This document shows positions 1 to 22,000 of a stretch of 64,000 nt of DNA, in pieces (within the stretch, counting starts at the first letter, position 1; every line of letters begins with the position of its first letter). Source of the stretch: Coturnix japonica (Eukaryota > Chordata > Aves > Galliformes > Phasianidae); the NCBI RefSeq assembly GCF_001577835.2, contig NC_029529.1:11853380-11917379 (forward strand), in the 5' to 3' direction. The translations under genes and the position numbers were made by a program. The notes under the pieces were generated by a model, which searched no databases, was not told the origin of the DNA, and saw nothing but the letters and a program-made list of their open reading frames with translations.

Positions 1-1610
1 TGTGATTCAGACACCTGGGGAGTAACCAGGGAGTAGCTGCATGCAATAGAAAGGGCTGATTTTGGAGCAGACTTTCAAAACCAAGCATGGAAAATGCGAA
101 TCCGCTTCTCTCTGTGGGTGCCCTCACAACTCCTCCTTCCTCTCACTCCCACCAGGATTCCCAACTCAGTCCCTGTTTTTGCCTTCCACAAAAATACTCA
201 ATTCAAAGAGCTCCATTTTTCTGGTTTAGATTGAAGAACTGCTTACAAACCCTCTTTTCTTTTCTCCTCCTTTGCTTCTTGCATCCTGACTGTTTTCTCT
301 ATCCCTGAAGCTGTAATCTCCTTGAAACATGTAAATATTTATCTTAGATCTTGCCTCCAAATGTACTGCTGGGGCTTAGAGATAATTGGATGTGAGTTCC
401 TGTTCAGTTCTGTTCTGTAATTCATAAACAAAGCCAGCAGAGAGGATGCAGCCTGGAAAATATTCTTAGATGTTAATTGGAAAAATCACAGGTAGGTGCC
501 CTGTGGGGAGCACCTCGGCTCAGCTTGCTCTGCCTTGCACTGGATGCTCCACTCAGGAAGTTTATGCTGCACTTCCCAGTGCCCACAGTGCCCTCTCCAG
601 TGGTCTGGGTGTCTTTCTCCATCAATGTCACATTGCCATCAGTTGCTACGTGTGGAGACAAGCAAGAAAAGCAAGGCTGTAAAAGAAATACTTCCTCAGC
701 CAGCTCATCTAAGCCATGTTAGCTGTAGTCTCTGCTTTGGTGATGTCCTTACCCTCCTTTATGAAAACACTTCCATGTAATTCACTGTTTCTCATTTATT
801 AATACTGGTCATATTCAGAATGCATGACTGCAACGAGTGGTTTAGTCTCCCAGTCACCTTTTCTTGTTCTGTTTGCTATTGATCAGTCCTAAAATATCTG
901 GCTGCAAAACAGCTTGCAAGGTTATGCTTTAGGACTGTGTTTGGAGATGCCCTGCCCAGCTGAATAGCAGGAAGCTTGGACACCTTCCCAGAGCTACGTG
1001 CCACCGTCAGAATTTAGTGGCACCTCTGGAACTGGAAACCTTCAGAAGCATTCAGTGCTGGCAAACAGCCTTGCTGCTGGAGGACAGCTTTCAAGCATTT
1101 AAATATTTCATTAAAATCCTCAAATGCTTTTTCTAAGTTACAAATCCAACACTTTAAATATTAAAGCCAGTCTATTTATAAAGTAGCTAACGGTGCTCTG
1201 CATGGAGGTAAGATCTGTGGGTTCAAATCAGTTCTGACTTGCAGTGAGATGCTGAGACAGAGGGGAAAATGAATGAAATAAATAGGCAGTCCTGCTAGTA
1301 AAGGGAATTCGGGGTAGATTGAAGGTAGAGCTCTGAATTTCATGTTGGCCAGCACTGGAGCCATTTAAGCAGTTCAGCTTCCTCTCTGCTGTTATGTTCG
1401 GGTTCAGTGAAAAGTCATTTGCAAACAAAAGTGCATTTCTAACATGTCTCATTGTCTGTACAGCAGCTCTTTGGATATCTTTCCCCACTGCTTTGAAGGG
1501 TGTGGTGAGAATACTGGGTGAGGGGTGTCAAGCTCCACACACTGAACCTGTTTGATGTGATGGACATCTTTCATCTCAGGTTGTTTCCGTGCTTGTCTCT
1601 GTGTTTGCAG
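1..1610 (+). other. PIGQ intron (5' part outside the window)
   Basis: This stretch lies upstream of the first PIGQ exon I can see and ends in a good acceptor (pyrimidine-rich, tttgcag at 1604-1610). No segment in either orientation reads as a conserved exon. The short open frames here have no recognisable domain and no splice or start context. I therefore read it as the 3' part of a PIGQ intron whose 5' exons lie left of the window. AT-rich stretches are present around 1080-1190, but I see no repeat family that I can name. Confidence 0.7.
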
Positions 1611-11254
<9,644 letters not shown>

Positions 11255-11683
11255 AAAAAAAAGCAAAGCACAGAAGAGCCAGGACTGAAAGACTTGGTTA
11301 GAAAAACACATTGACTCCTAATGCTTTTGGACCAAAGGTATCTCAGAGCCAGCAGCTGCTGGATCCTTTTCATTACATTGTGGTATCGTGGGAGGGGCTG
11401 AATTTTTCAAGACAAATACTTTTTAAATATTACTCTTCAGCTTTCCATTCCCCCTCTAGTGTGTTTGAACTGCTTTGCTTTCCAGGCTGTTCCTTGTTAT
11501 TGCAATGCTCGTCCTGCCCAAGATGTCTGTCTGCTGGCATCAGGGCCAATGAGTATTTTTGGAGCACAAGGTTAAACCCATCAGTGCCTCATGGGACCAG
11601 CATTGAGTGTAATCAAGGAAATACCTCCTGAGTATTTGATGCTGTATACATCTTTTTGTGTGAGTTCACAGAGCCGTATAAAG

Positions 11684-11711
<28 letters not shown>
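11684..11711. repeat. Homopolymer run of 28 C
   Basis: Twenty-eight consecutive cytosines are followed by T and four more C. The run lies about 430 bp downstream of the PIGQ stop, so probably in its 3'UTR. Length is likely polymorphic and error-prone in assemblies. Confidence 0.9.
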
Positions 11712-11714
<3 letters not shown>

Positions 11715-12409
11715 CCTTTGGGTGGTGCAGAATCACAGCATTGAGGTGTGTTCTAACCAAGGATGTTCTGAATCTTTTATGCTTCCACATTCGACCAAAA
11801 CAGAGGGGATCAGCTTTTAGTCACACACTGCAAGCTGCACAGTGGGATTATTGAGGTTTGTAGGATGTTCTTTCTTTTCCTTTGGATTGGGCTTCTATTA
11901 CATCCCCCCCAGTGAAGCACCAGAGCAGGTAGTGAACATAGAAACAGTGGTACTAGAGGCCCAGAAACAAAGACTGCTGTTTGATTGTGCCTGCATGGGA
12001 GACAAAAGGTCTCATCGATGTTTTTCAACATCCAGTAGTGATCTGGGGGGAGCTGAGCCCTGAGCTGACAGCAGAATTGGAAGTGCAGGATGCACAACCC
12101 CAAACTGCCCAGGCTGATGGCAGCAAGCTGAGGCAGCTGAGAGCTCGGGGCCCTGCCAGGCCTCAGGGCTGCTTCCCTCAGCTGCAGTCTAAGGCAAAGG
12201 CAGCTTTGCAGAGCCCAGCTGCAGCATCTGCCAGAGGACTGCAGCAGCCTGGTGGTATGCAGCTCAAGCAGCTTGGGGAAGCATGTGCTGCAATGTGCAC
12301 GGCCAGTACAACCCATTGCTTCTCAGGGCACAGATGGAAGCCTCTTCATGTGCTGCCTCATCTTTTGCACTTTCTGGCAAAGTGTTTTTAAAGTTATTTC
12401 AGATGAAGT

Positions 12410-12415
12410 ATTAAA
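12410..12415 (+). terminator. Candidate PIGQ poly(A) signal (ATTAAA)
   Basis: ATTAAA lies 1.16 kb downstream of the PIGQ stop, and a T/G-containing tract follows within 50 bp. It was chosen because no AATAAA occurs between the stop and the RAB40C promoter. This is inference only. Confidence 0.35.
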
Positions 12416-14846
12416 AACCAGTTCTTTCCCTGGACCTGTAGACACATTTGTCATAGGGGAATGTTTCTGCATTGAACTGTAGCTCTGCAGTGCAGCAGTG
12501 GCTGGTTTTCCTGCATCCTGTTCTGTCAGCATGTTCATTTTGGTGTCTGTTCCTCTGCCCAGCAAGCCACCTATTCCTGCCTTGGGGAGAGCACTTCTGT
12601 GCACAGCAGTGTGATGTCCTGCTGGGTGCTTTGCTGGTGTGCAGACATTCGCAGGCAGTCCTTGCCTAAAAGCACACACTCTCCAGGTCTGCTTGCTCCT
12701 CTTGCCCTGGCTGAAACAACAATGCAGTATCACTGCCCCCCACTGCTGCTCTGCACTCCCCAGGCAGCTGCATTAACTGGCAAGTGAGAGGCATGCTGGG
12801 TCTGCCCTCCTTTCCTTGTTCTCATGGGGACCTCAGCTCTGTCCAGGGGAACTGAGGACAGATGAGGAAGGTGTGTATGCTGGCAGTCTGCACCTTCATT
12901 CACAGGATACGTTTCCTGTTCCAACCCCATGCCTCATCCCTGTGCTTGGACGCACTGCAGATGAGCAGGGGTTATGGCTGCAGGGATGTTGGATGCTCTT
13001 AGATGTCCATGGCCAGGTCTGTTTCGCTTGCCTGTAGCTGCCCACAGCCTCTGACAGCGCTGCCTCTTCAGCTGTAGCACGATGGGAGGAAAACAGAGCT
13101 CTGCAGGCAGTTGTTTGGTCTGGACTTTCCTTAGCAGGCAAACGCAGGAGCTGCCAAGGACTTGCAGCTTTCTCAAGGACATCACTAGAGGAGGCAGCAT
13201 TAACAGGTGCTGCTACCTGTGATGATGCGTTTCCTTCATCCCAGTGGCACAAAGTCCCCCTGCCACCGTCTGCTCCCTCTGGCTCTGAGTGGGACATCGC
13301 TGGCTGCAGAGACAGAGCTTAAGGAGGAGCACCTCGTTAAAGAACCTTAACGATCAGTGCTTAACAGCCCTGCACACTGTCTACTATTGTATTTTTTATC
13401 AACATCAATGTCTGAGTATTTCTCTCCACTTCAGGTTTGAGTAAGGCTGGACTGGGATCCATTCGGTGGGTGAATGCTCTTAATAATGTATCTCCTTTCA
13501 GCATTAAGTCGGAGCAGTTGAAAGCCATCCTGACCTGGCGCACAGCAGAGCAGGTTTACACTTGAGCTCTTCTCATGTTTCCATGGGAGTAATTCAGTGA
13601 CATTCCCCTGCTTCCTCCCCTGCCTGCATAGCTCAGTTCACTGACAGCTGAGGGAAACTTCATTATTTTTGATATTGTGGAAATAATGTTCCTCATATGC
13701 TGGTTTTTCAAATTCTTCTCTAAGACAAAACAGCTCATGATGGTCCCAATCCTGGCTGTCCTTTGGGATCAAGTGACCTAAAGGCCCCGAGGACAGCAAG
13801 AAGTAGCAAATGTGACCTTCCTGTTGGGGACCTGCCAAACACGTTAAGCAGTCCAACACCAGGTCTGTTACTGGGGGCTGATACTGACACCAGGGATGGT
13901 GAGATATCAGAGGGACAAAGGTTGTGCACAATGCCCTGAGCCTGGATCTCATGGATCGAGGGCCTTGAGTAGCCCAGCAGGGAACTAAGGGCTCTCAGTG
14001 TGTGCTGTTCTCCAGTGCCATGCAGGGCAGGAGCCTGAACTGCCTTCCTGTTCTGTACTCAGTGTCCTCCTCATCCATGATGGTTTCTGAGCCTGTGAGT
14101 TTCTTCTGCTGGATACAGGCCATGTCTCTCCTCTTCCTTTCCAGTCGCCTCCCCCCACCCTTCCCTGGTGCTGCACAAAGACATTACAACAACTCAGCAG
14201 ACATCCTGCTCAGAACGTTTGACCTTATGTCATCCCTAATTACAAGGTGTGATCAGCCCTGGCTTCCACAGCAATACAAACAGGCCCAGTGCTGGCATTT
14301 CCTTGGGGAACAGACTCCTGCTGAGGCCGTGGCACTGATTTCCCCTCAGATTCACTTCATCCATCTCAGTCCTCGGATGAGAAGCAGTAAAAGCTTTCAG
14401 GTCTTCTCTGACTCCCACCACACGCCTTATAGCAGGCGACAAGCAGCCTTTGCCAGACGTCATTCAAAGATCTTGTTCAGTTTTTTGGTCTATTTTTTCT
14501 TTAATACAGCGTTTTGTCTCTTATTTATTGCAGCTGATGGTTCCCAGTGCTGGCACAACTCTTGCTCTGCCTCTTCACACAGGCGTGATTTTTGTGAAGG
14601 AAAATGTAACTCACTGTGTGTAAAATTCCATTGTAGATGGAAGTTTTGCCTTTGAGAAAGACTTTCCTTTCCTAACCAGCTCAGCATGTGGCGATGCTGA
14701 AAGGAAACCTCAGCAATTACACCGCACTGAGGGCTCTGGTTATGGTTTGGGGAGGTTAATCCCTGATCTATCAGCTGGGCTGTGCCTTGTTCTGCCGGCA
14801 CATGGGAATGTATCAGTGCTCCCAAAGAAAACAAGCACTGCACGTA

Positions 14847-14938
14847 TGTATGACCCATATGTGTGACCCATATGTGTGACCCATATGTATGACCCATATG
14901 TGTGACCCATATGTGTGACCCATGTCTGACCCATATGT
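14847..14938. repeat. 13-bp minisatellite, about seven copies
   Basis: Units of the form TGTGTGACCCATA (or TGTATGACCCATA) repeat head to tail. One unit near the right end is short (TGTCTGACCCATA). Because 13 is not a multiple of three, all frames run open through it. It is intergenic, about 800 bp upstream of the RAB40C promoter. Confidence 0.9.
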
Positions 14939-15499
14939 TAACTTGCAGCAGTTCACTGTGCAGGTACAGGGGAGCATTTGGGTCTATGCACCCCAGGTAG
15001 GGCTGGGTGAGGATGTCGTGGTGCGGGCCGTGTCTCGATGGGGCACATCATGGCTGTGTATCCCAGCCCAGCGCTCTGTGCTTCCTCGTGTGTTTTCAGT
15101 GACTGCAGGAACCTGCTTTAACAAGGCCTGGTCTGAACGAGCCCTTTGAGGGGCTCTGGGGGCTCCGAGGCAGGAAATGAGCTGGAGCCCATCGAGGGAT
15201 GCTGGGACCATCCGCCCCCGGACCGGACCGGCCCCGGAACCGAACCGTTCCCCGGGTGCAGCCCCCCAGAACCCACCCCATCTCCTAACGCTCCGTGCAG
15301 GGGGATTTGGGGACACATTACCCCGCTCAGGGCCGGGCTGTGCTGTGTGTTAGTGGCTGTGACGTCCAGGCAGCAGCACCTCCACGGCAGCAGATGGGAT
15401 CAGGGTCCGGCTGGGCGCCATGATGGAGCCGGGCGCTGCTTCCCGACCCGGCCCAGCCCGAACCCACAGAGCCCGCGGGCTCCGCACGCCGCTCCCCCT

Positions 15500-16092
15500 C
15501 CCGGCCTCGCATTCCCATCATGCTCCGCTCCAACGCTACCCCGCGAGTCTGCGTCCGCCCCGCGCAAGGCACACCGGGAGCTGTAGTTTGCGGTCACCTC
15601 GGCCAGCCCCGCCCAATCAGAGGCGGGTCTGGGCGGGGCCAAGCGTGATGACGTGTACCTCAGCCAATAGCGCGCGGGGAGCCGAGGGCGGGGCTCAGGC
15701 AGCGCCTCTCCCGGTGCTGCGCGGCGGCTGCAGGCTGTGGCTGTGGCTGTGGCGGTGCTGGCGGTGTCACGGCCCGGCCCGGCCCCGGGGCGCCCGGCCG
15801 CGAGGTGAGGAACGCGGAGCCGCCCGACCGACACCCACCGAGGGGCTGAGGGGGGTCTGCGGGGCGGGGAGCGGCGGGCCGGGCTGTGTGGGGGCGGCGG
15901 GGCCTAGCGGGGCCGGGAGCGGGGCTTTGTCAGCGGCTGAGGCCGGTGTGAGCGGCGCTGCGCTGCGCTGTGCTGCAGGTACCGCACGACATGGGCCGCG
16001 GGCGGGAGCAGCGCTGAGCAACGAGCCAACACTGAGCGGATTGAGGCGGCCAGCGGGGCCGGGCCGGCCTGGAATGCGGCTGGGGAGCGAGG
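15500..16092 (+). promoter_or_regulatory. RAB40C CpG-island promoter and 5'UTR
   Basis: CpG-rich sequence leads to the RAB40C start codon. Visible sites: two CCAAT boxes (15613-15617 and 15664-15668), GC boxes GGGCGGGG (15631-15638 and 15686-15693), and a CRE-like TGACGTG (15649-15655). Two STAF/ZNF143-like half motifs are also present: ATTCCCATCATGC from 15511 and CCGGGAGCTGTAGTT at 15574-15588. No TATA box is seen. A plausible 5'UTR intron has its donor GTGAGG at 15805 and an acceptor ctgcag ending at 15978, which would put the ATG in a second 5' exon. Motif calls rest on consensus matching by eye. Confidence 0.7.
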
Positions 16093-19000
16093 ATGGGCAC
16101 GCAGGGCAGCCCGGTGAAGAGCTACGATTATCTGCTCAAGTTCCTGCTGGTGGGAGACAGCGACGTGGGCAAAGGGGAGATACTGGAGAGTCTCCAGGAC
16201 GGCGCCTCCGAGTCCCCGTACGCCTACAGCAACGGTAAGGGCCAGACAGCGGGGGGACGGCGACCCTCGGGGGCTGCGGGGGGTCCGGTGTGTCCGGTGT
16301 GGGTCGGCGGTGCCCGGTCCAAACCCCGCCGCTCCGACCGGTCCAATGCCCGGTTCAATGCCCGGTTCAATGCCCGGTCCAATGCCCGCCCCGCTCCCGT
16401 CGGCGCTGAGACAGATCAGCCCCGTAACAAAAGAACGGCAGCGTTATTTGCAGAGCGGAGCTGCTGAGCTCGCTGTGCGCTCTGCTTCGTTTGTCCTCCT
16501 CCTGCCAACGTCGAGGTGTGTGATGGAGCCCACGGCAGCCTATTAACTAGAGTGTCACAAGATCGTGATTAAAAGCCGAGGAGTGGCACTGTGCTATTTC
16601 CTGCATCCCCGCGCTGCAGTTAAAGCATAGCACAGCCCGGCAGGGTGCGGGTCCTGGAGTGGCGTTCAATCTGTCATCCTTCTCTCTGGCTTCAGTGCAA
16701 AATAACGGCCCCAGGGGCTCGATAGAAGCCACGTAATGCAGTTCCTTCTCCATCTCTGCACCTGAACCGATGGCTGGAGCAGTTGGTGCTCAGTTTTCTC
16801 AGTGAACAGCAGCCTGAAAGAGCCGGGTGCTTCTCAAGGCTTGGAGCTGAAGCAGGCCTTGATGTAAGGGTGCGGTGCACTCAGCCCCCAGCAGCACTGC
16901 AGGAGTGATGGAGGTACACACCTGATAGCTCCGAGGAGGCCGTGACCCAGAACTCAGGAGGTCTGTGAAATTAGAGTAGCAAATTCTGGAACCAGAAGGC
17001 TGTGGTACCGCTCATCTGTGGGGATGTGTGGCTGCGGTTTGCCTTTGAGGAGGAGCTCCGTGCTTTTAAGCTTCCCCAGAGAGAGTTCCCATCCCTAAAG
17101 AGCCCCATCGTGGGAGCACTGGAGCTGCTCTCTGGGACTGGAGCTTACTGAGCAGGGCGGATCGAAGGCTGGAACGGGGCTGTGTGATGTGGGCTGTTGG
17201 CATCGTGGTCATCTTCTGCTATGGATGTTCCTGGCTGTTGTTCAGGTGCTGATGATGCAGGAGTTATGAGGATGGTTGGGAAGTGAGTGTGTGCTGGTTC
17301 TTTGGTACACGTGTGGAACCCAGCGCTGTGACTTAGCTATGGCTGGGAAGGGTTCCTCTCTGTACCCACTGCTTTATAGCAGCAACGTGACACTATCTCT
17401 TTCCAGAAAAAAGAAATCTCAGTGAGCTCATGTTTTCAGAACCTTCCTTTTCTGTAAGCAATTGAGCTCGTTCCTAATTAGGGAATTGGATCACGTGCTG
17501 TTGGTTGGTTTGTTTTTACACTAGTGTATGCTTTGATAGCCTCTGCTTCTGTTGCTTCTGCTGTGCCTTTTGGTGATGGGATGAAGCAGCTTTGAAACTG
17601 GAATGAGTTTGATACCCGTGTTATCCCTAATGGCAATTGGATGGCCTCAGTTTTGGAGTGCTGGGGATACTTGCACTGAAGGATCTGGTTTCTGTGATGT
17701 GCTACAACTGTGCCCCATAGAGCATCCCCAGGTGCAAAAGTACTTGGTGTTAGTGCTTGGTCTGCTTCATGTTGTCCTGAAACCACAGCAGCAGCGTTAT
17801 GGAAGGGCTTTCTTTGTAAGCTTCATTCTCATCAGTGTGTCCTCCTCCTTCCCTCCCTGACCATCCCCTCCACCCCACATCCTGATCTGGAGAACACTGC
17901 ATCACCCACAACTTGTTTCTTCTGTCCTGGAGGCGAAGCTTGGCAGGATCAGTGTGAAATGGAGTGTGCTTGAGACTGGGAGTCTCAGGGAGCATCAGGC
18001 CAGCAGTGCTCCCTGCAAAGAGAGGATCTGTCCCTTGGGAGCACTGCTTGTGCCATGCAGCTGGATGTTGCCATCCTGAGGCTGGGAGAGTTTGTAAATG
18101 AGGTGGAGATAAAGTTGTCTTTCTCTTGGGCATCTTCAGAAGGCCTCAAATTAGCCTTTGTGCTGCTCTTTGGAGGAGAATGTTATGGTTCTTTCTTTGA
18201 GCTTCTGCAGTCATCCTTGCCAGCTTTCCCTCAACCTTCCCAAAGCCATCCCTGTGCAGCCTGGTGCTCATCGCAGCAGGACCCTTTGCCTGGTGAGTGT
18301 CACGGCCCTTCTGGAACAGCTTGGCTGTTAGCACACTTACCCCAGAGCAATCCTGCTGAGCTCGTTGGGCGGCTTGCTGCAGGAGGCAGCACTGTGACTC
18401 ACATGGAGTTGCTGCAGGTTGCTTCCCTGGGTGCTGTGCAGCAGGAAGAAGCCAGGGCAGGCTCTGCTGCTCGGATGTGGATGCAGTGCGTGTGCTCTCT
18501 GATGATCCTTGCATGGTTGCATGCTGCTTTGGGAGAGGGCTGCCCCCTCACCTGCTGCTGTTCTTGTAGGAAAGCTGAAATGTGTGCTCAGGACAGAATG
18601 GAGTGTGTTTCTGAACAGATGGCTTTGATTGGAAGGGGGATAGATAGATTTTGTTTCTCTCGGTTCACATTAAACTATCCTCCTCATGGCTTCCTTACTC
18701 TGCTCTGCTCTTAGGCAGTGTATGGAGAAGCACTGATGGCCCTGTCAGTTGTGACCATCCCCTCTGCAGCGTGGCTACACTCCTTGTTTCCTTGTTTCCA
18801 TCTTATCCTTATTAAGTGCTGTTTAACCTCAGATAACATTGTTTCCCTCAGCAGCCGCCTCCTTGGATGCTCTCTCCTCTGCTGCTCTTTGTGCAGTTGG
18901 CTGAATTTGGAACTCTTACTGCTGTTTTCTCAACCCTTTCTCTCCAGCATTTGCTTTCTCACCCCCAGCAGTGCACCCTGACCCTCAGCCACCAGTGTGT

Positions 19001-22000
19001 GATCAGGAACATCACCCAGGGGCTGCTACAAATGTCTGTTCTACCCATGAAGCTTATGGTAGGGCAGGGCTTTGTGCATCACTTTCCTCAGCACGTGGCG
19101 GTCAGTTCTGGCTCTGCCTGTGCTGGGTAAGAGCCCCAGCTGGGCAGTGCTGCTGCAATGACAGGTCTCTGTAGTAACTGGAATCGTGGTTTATTTGGAG
19201 GTTTTAGCACTCTGATGGGAGTTGCACTGAGGCAAAGCGTTCTAAATGGAGACTTGCTATTGTCTTCCTGTGTGGGATCAGCCTGCAGGGAAAGCTTCAG
19301 CCCAGCTGTGCTGCTGGAAATCTCTCCCAGCTATGGAAGAACGGGGAGCGTGTGTCAGACAGGACAGTGTGTCTGGCAGCACCAGTGTCCTTCAGGGCTG
19401 GTTCCTTCCATGTCATCAGGGATGCAAAACTGATCTTCTCAGAGCAGGCTGCGGCTTGGAAACAATTCTGGCATCTCTTGTTTCTCTCTTCTTTGTTTCT
19501 TTTCCTTTGTTGTGTAATATTAATAATAATTCTGAATGTACTGAGCTGATCCCCTGTCTCTACTTGTTGTGGGATTTCCTACCTGTGGCTTAAGAGCCCA
19601 AACAGGCCCATGTCCCAGGCAGGTCCAGTTGTCTTCTTCTATATCTCAGGTCAGGATGGGGGATGCACAGTGTGTTGGGTGATGTGTTGTCACCTTCCAG
19701 GTATCCTCCTGCAGAGGGAAGCTGGGCACTTCCTGACCCTGTAGAAGAGCTTTGCTGTCAGGGGACTCTGAACCTTGAGTCCCCAGGGTGATGTGAGCCA
19801 TGCACTATAAATCTGGAATGGCTAGAATGCTCTTCTAATAGATTGAGTTAAAAGTCTCTCTTTATTGTTTTTGGGGGTTTTTTGTTTCCATTTTTCCCTG
19901 TTCCGAGATGAGTCTGCTTCTGGTGATGTCTTTTTTCCCCATCTAAACAACATTGGAAAGCCCACATAAAATGTCTCCTCCTTCTGTGCCCCATCTCCCT
20001 CAGCATTAGTTTCCAGCTGTTCCCTGGTACGCTCTCCTCAGCAGCTCCTTCCTTCCCTCCCTCCCTCTCACTGAAGAGCAGAGCATCTCTCTGTGCTACA
20101 CAAACAGCTACACTACGAGCTTAGCTTTCAGAGCTCAGGATTTACAACCTTGCTTTGCTCTCACTTTCTTACCCTCTGACGGTCCAGGCCCATCACTTGG
20201 TGAGCAATGTGCTGTTATGCTGTACAGTTTTCTGTTGGTCTGGGGCTGAGGAGGAGAAAGGAAGCTCTGATGTGAGACCTCAGCCCACCCGCCCTGTTCT
20301 GCTGAAAGCCCCATTCTATGGGGAGCATCAGAGGTCTGCATGGTCCTGCAGTAGCAGTAAGGGTGCAACAGCAGTTCTGAGACTGAGCTTGCTCACGTGG
20401 GGCTCCTGCTGATGAAGACTGCTCTCTTGCACAGAGCTGTACCCTTCTGGACTTCTTTTCTTCCCCCCTTTAGGATACTGGGCAGCACTGCTGCATGGTG
20501 CTGCAGTGGGACTGTTGAACAAGCAGGACCTGGAGCAAGCATGCAGCACGCTGCACATCAGGCACAGGAGCAAGGAGTGCACGTACATGGTGTCAGGGGG
20601 TGCCCACATTAAGCACTGGCAGAGCAGCGTACTGAAGGTGTTTGACACAATAACTTAGCCCTTTCTGAATAGTTTTGCTTTGTTTTTGTCTCCGAGCACA
20701 TCTTGGTGTTTGTGTGGTGACCCAGCAACAATGCCGATTGTTACGGTGCCCTGCCATGCATCCTCACAGGCTGCCTTTGTTTCTGGGTGCAGCTGTATCA
20801 TTTTTATGGACATCAGAACTGCCAAGGATGAAGAAACCCTTTTGTTTGTATTAGCTTCTGTGCATAAATTCAATCTTGATGTTCTTCTAAAGAACAAATC
20901 CACTTAACGTTCCCAGTTCTGGACCAACTTGTGGCTGTTTCAGCAGCCTGCTGGGTGCCCACCGTAATGGCTGGAGCTCCAGGAACAGATTTGCTGCTGG
21001 CTCCAAATGCAGATTTCAGATGCAGATGTCATGTTCAGTGTGGAACAGTTCCTCTGTGGGTATCCGGTGCTGCCAAAGCACCACTGGGACGTGGAGCAGC
21101 AGCTGGCAGGCAGAGCACTCAGCAGGGCTGGGCATCCTGCAGGGAGTGAATACACATTTTGCTTTTGGCCAGCTATAAACGAGCAGTTTCTGGTCCGAGG
21201 TGCCCACCGATGAGTCGATAGCAGGATGCTTGGGGACAGACTGCAGCAAGAAGCATTTTTGTGACTCTCCCATTCCAGCTGTGATGTGCTCAGAGCTGAG
21301 TCGCATTGCATCAGGTTGTACAGCAGGAATGAGGTTGGATTGCTGCTGTGAAGAGATGATGAAGGCTGGGGCAGATGGTCCCTCGTGCCCTGTATGGATC
21401 AGCACTGATCTGGCTGCTTGCTGGGAGCAGAGACCTCCAGTGCTTGTTGTGAAGGTAGCTTCCCATTACGCCACGCTGCAGCACAGCAGTACGAGCACCA
21501 GCCTGGGCTGTTCTGCAGCGCTGCTGTTGAGGAACTTTATCACCGTGCTGACAGCAACAAAGCAATGCTGCGAGGTACGTTGGTGCCAAAAGGCACAGAC
21601 CTGAGACGAGGCCGTCTTTGTTCAAAGCCATATGTCTTGTTGACCCCCGTTGTTGGTGAAGATAATTTGTTATTTGTCTATCTAAGGAGTAGGTAATTGA
21701 ATGCATGACTCAAGCTGATGAGCTCATGTGTTGTTTGGAAGGGATTTTTCTGTGGCTTACAGCTCTGAGCTGATGAGCTGGGTTGCTGCTGTTAATGTGC
21801 TGTTGCACACACTTTTTAAGGTCGGATGACTTCATCAGTCGTTATTTGAACAGATTGAATTCGCTTTTTTCATCAGCTACTGCTTATGTGCTCATAGCAC
21901 TTTTCTCTGAATGATTTAGCACCGCTTACACACAACACAGGAGCTGGTTCAGTGCTGGCCCCAGCGCTGCCTTCTGCCCAGGAGAGGTTTGGTGATGAAC

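Larger units (their letters stand above)
11255..15480 (+). other. PIGQ 3'UTR and PIGQ-RAB40C intergenic region
   Basis: This segment starts after the PIGQ stop. No AATAAA hexamer is seen downstream of the stop; the best candidate poly(A) signal is ATTAAA at 12410-12415. Beyond that I see no gene. A 217-codon open frame at 14002-14655 has no recognisable domain, an unremarkable start context and a skewed Ser/Cys/Phe/His composition, and is probably chance. In human I recall the small gene NHLRC4 in this interval; I find no NHL-repeat reading here. A C28 run (11684-11711) and a 13-bp minisatellite (14847-14938) are listed separately. Confidence 0.6.

Noticed and set aside
14002-14655. A 217-codon open frame between PIGQ and RAB40C
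   Set aside because: Considered as a possible NHLRC4 counterpart because human has that gene here, but it shows no NHL-type repeats and its composition looks random.
20931-21706. Overlapping open frames on both strands in RAB40C intron 1
   Set aside because: Several frames of 70-134 codons overlap with no conserved motif or splice signals; typical noise in moderately GC-rich intron DNA.
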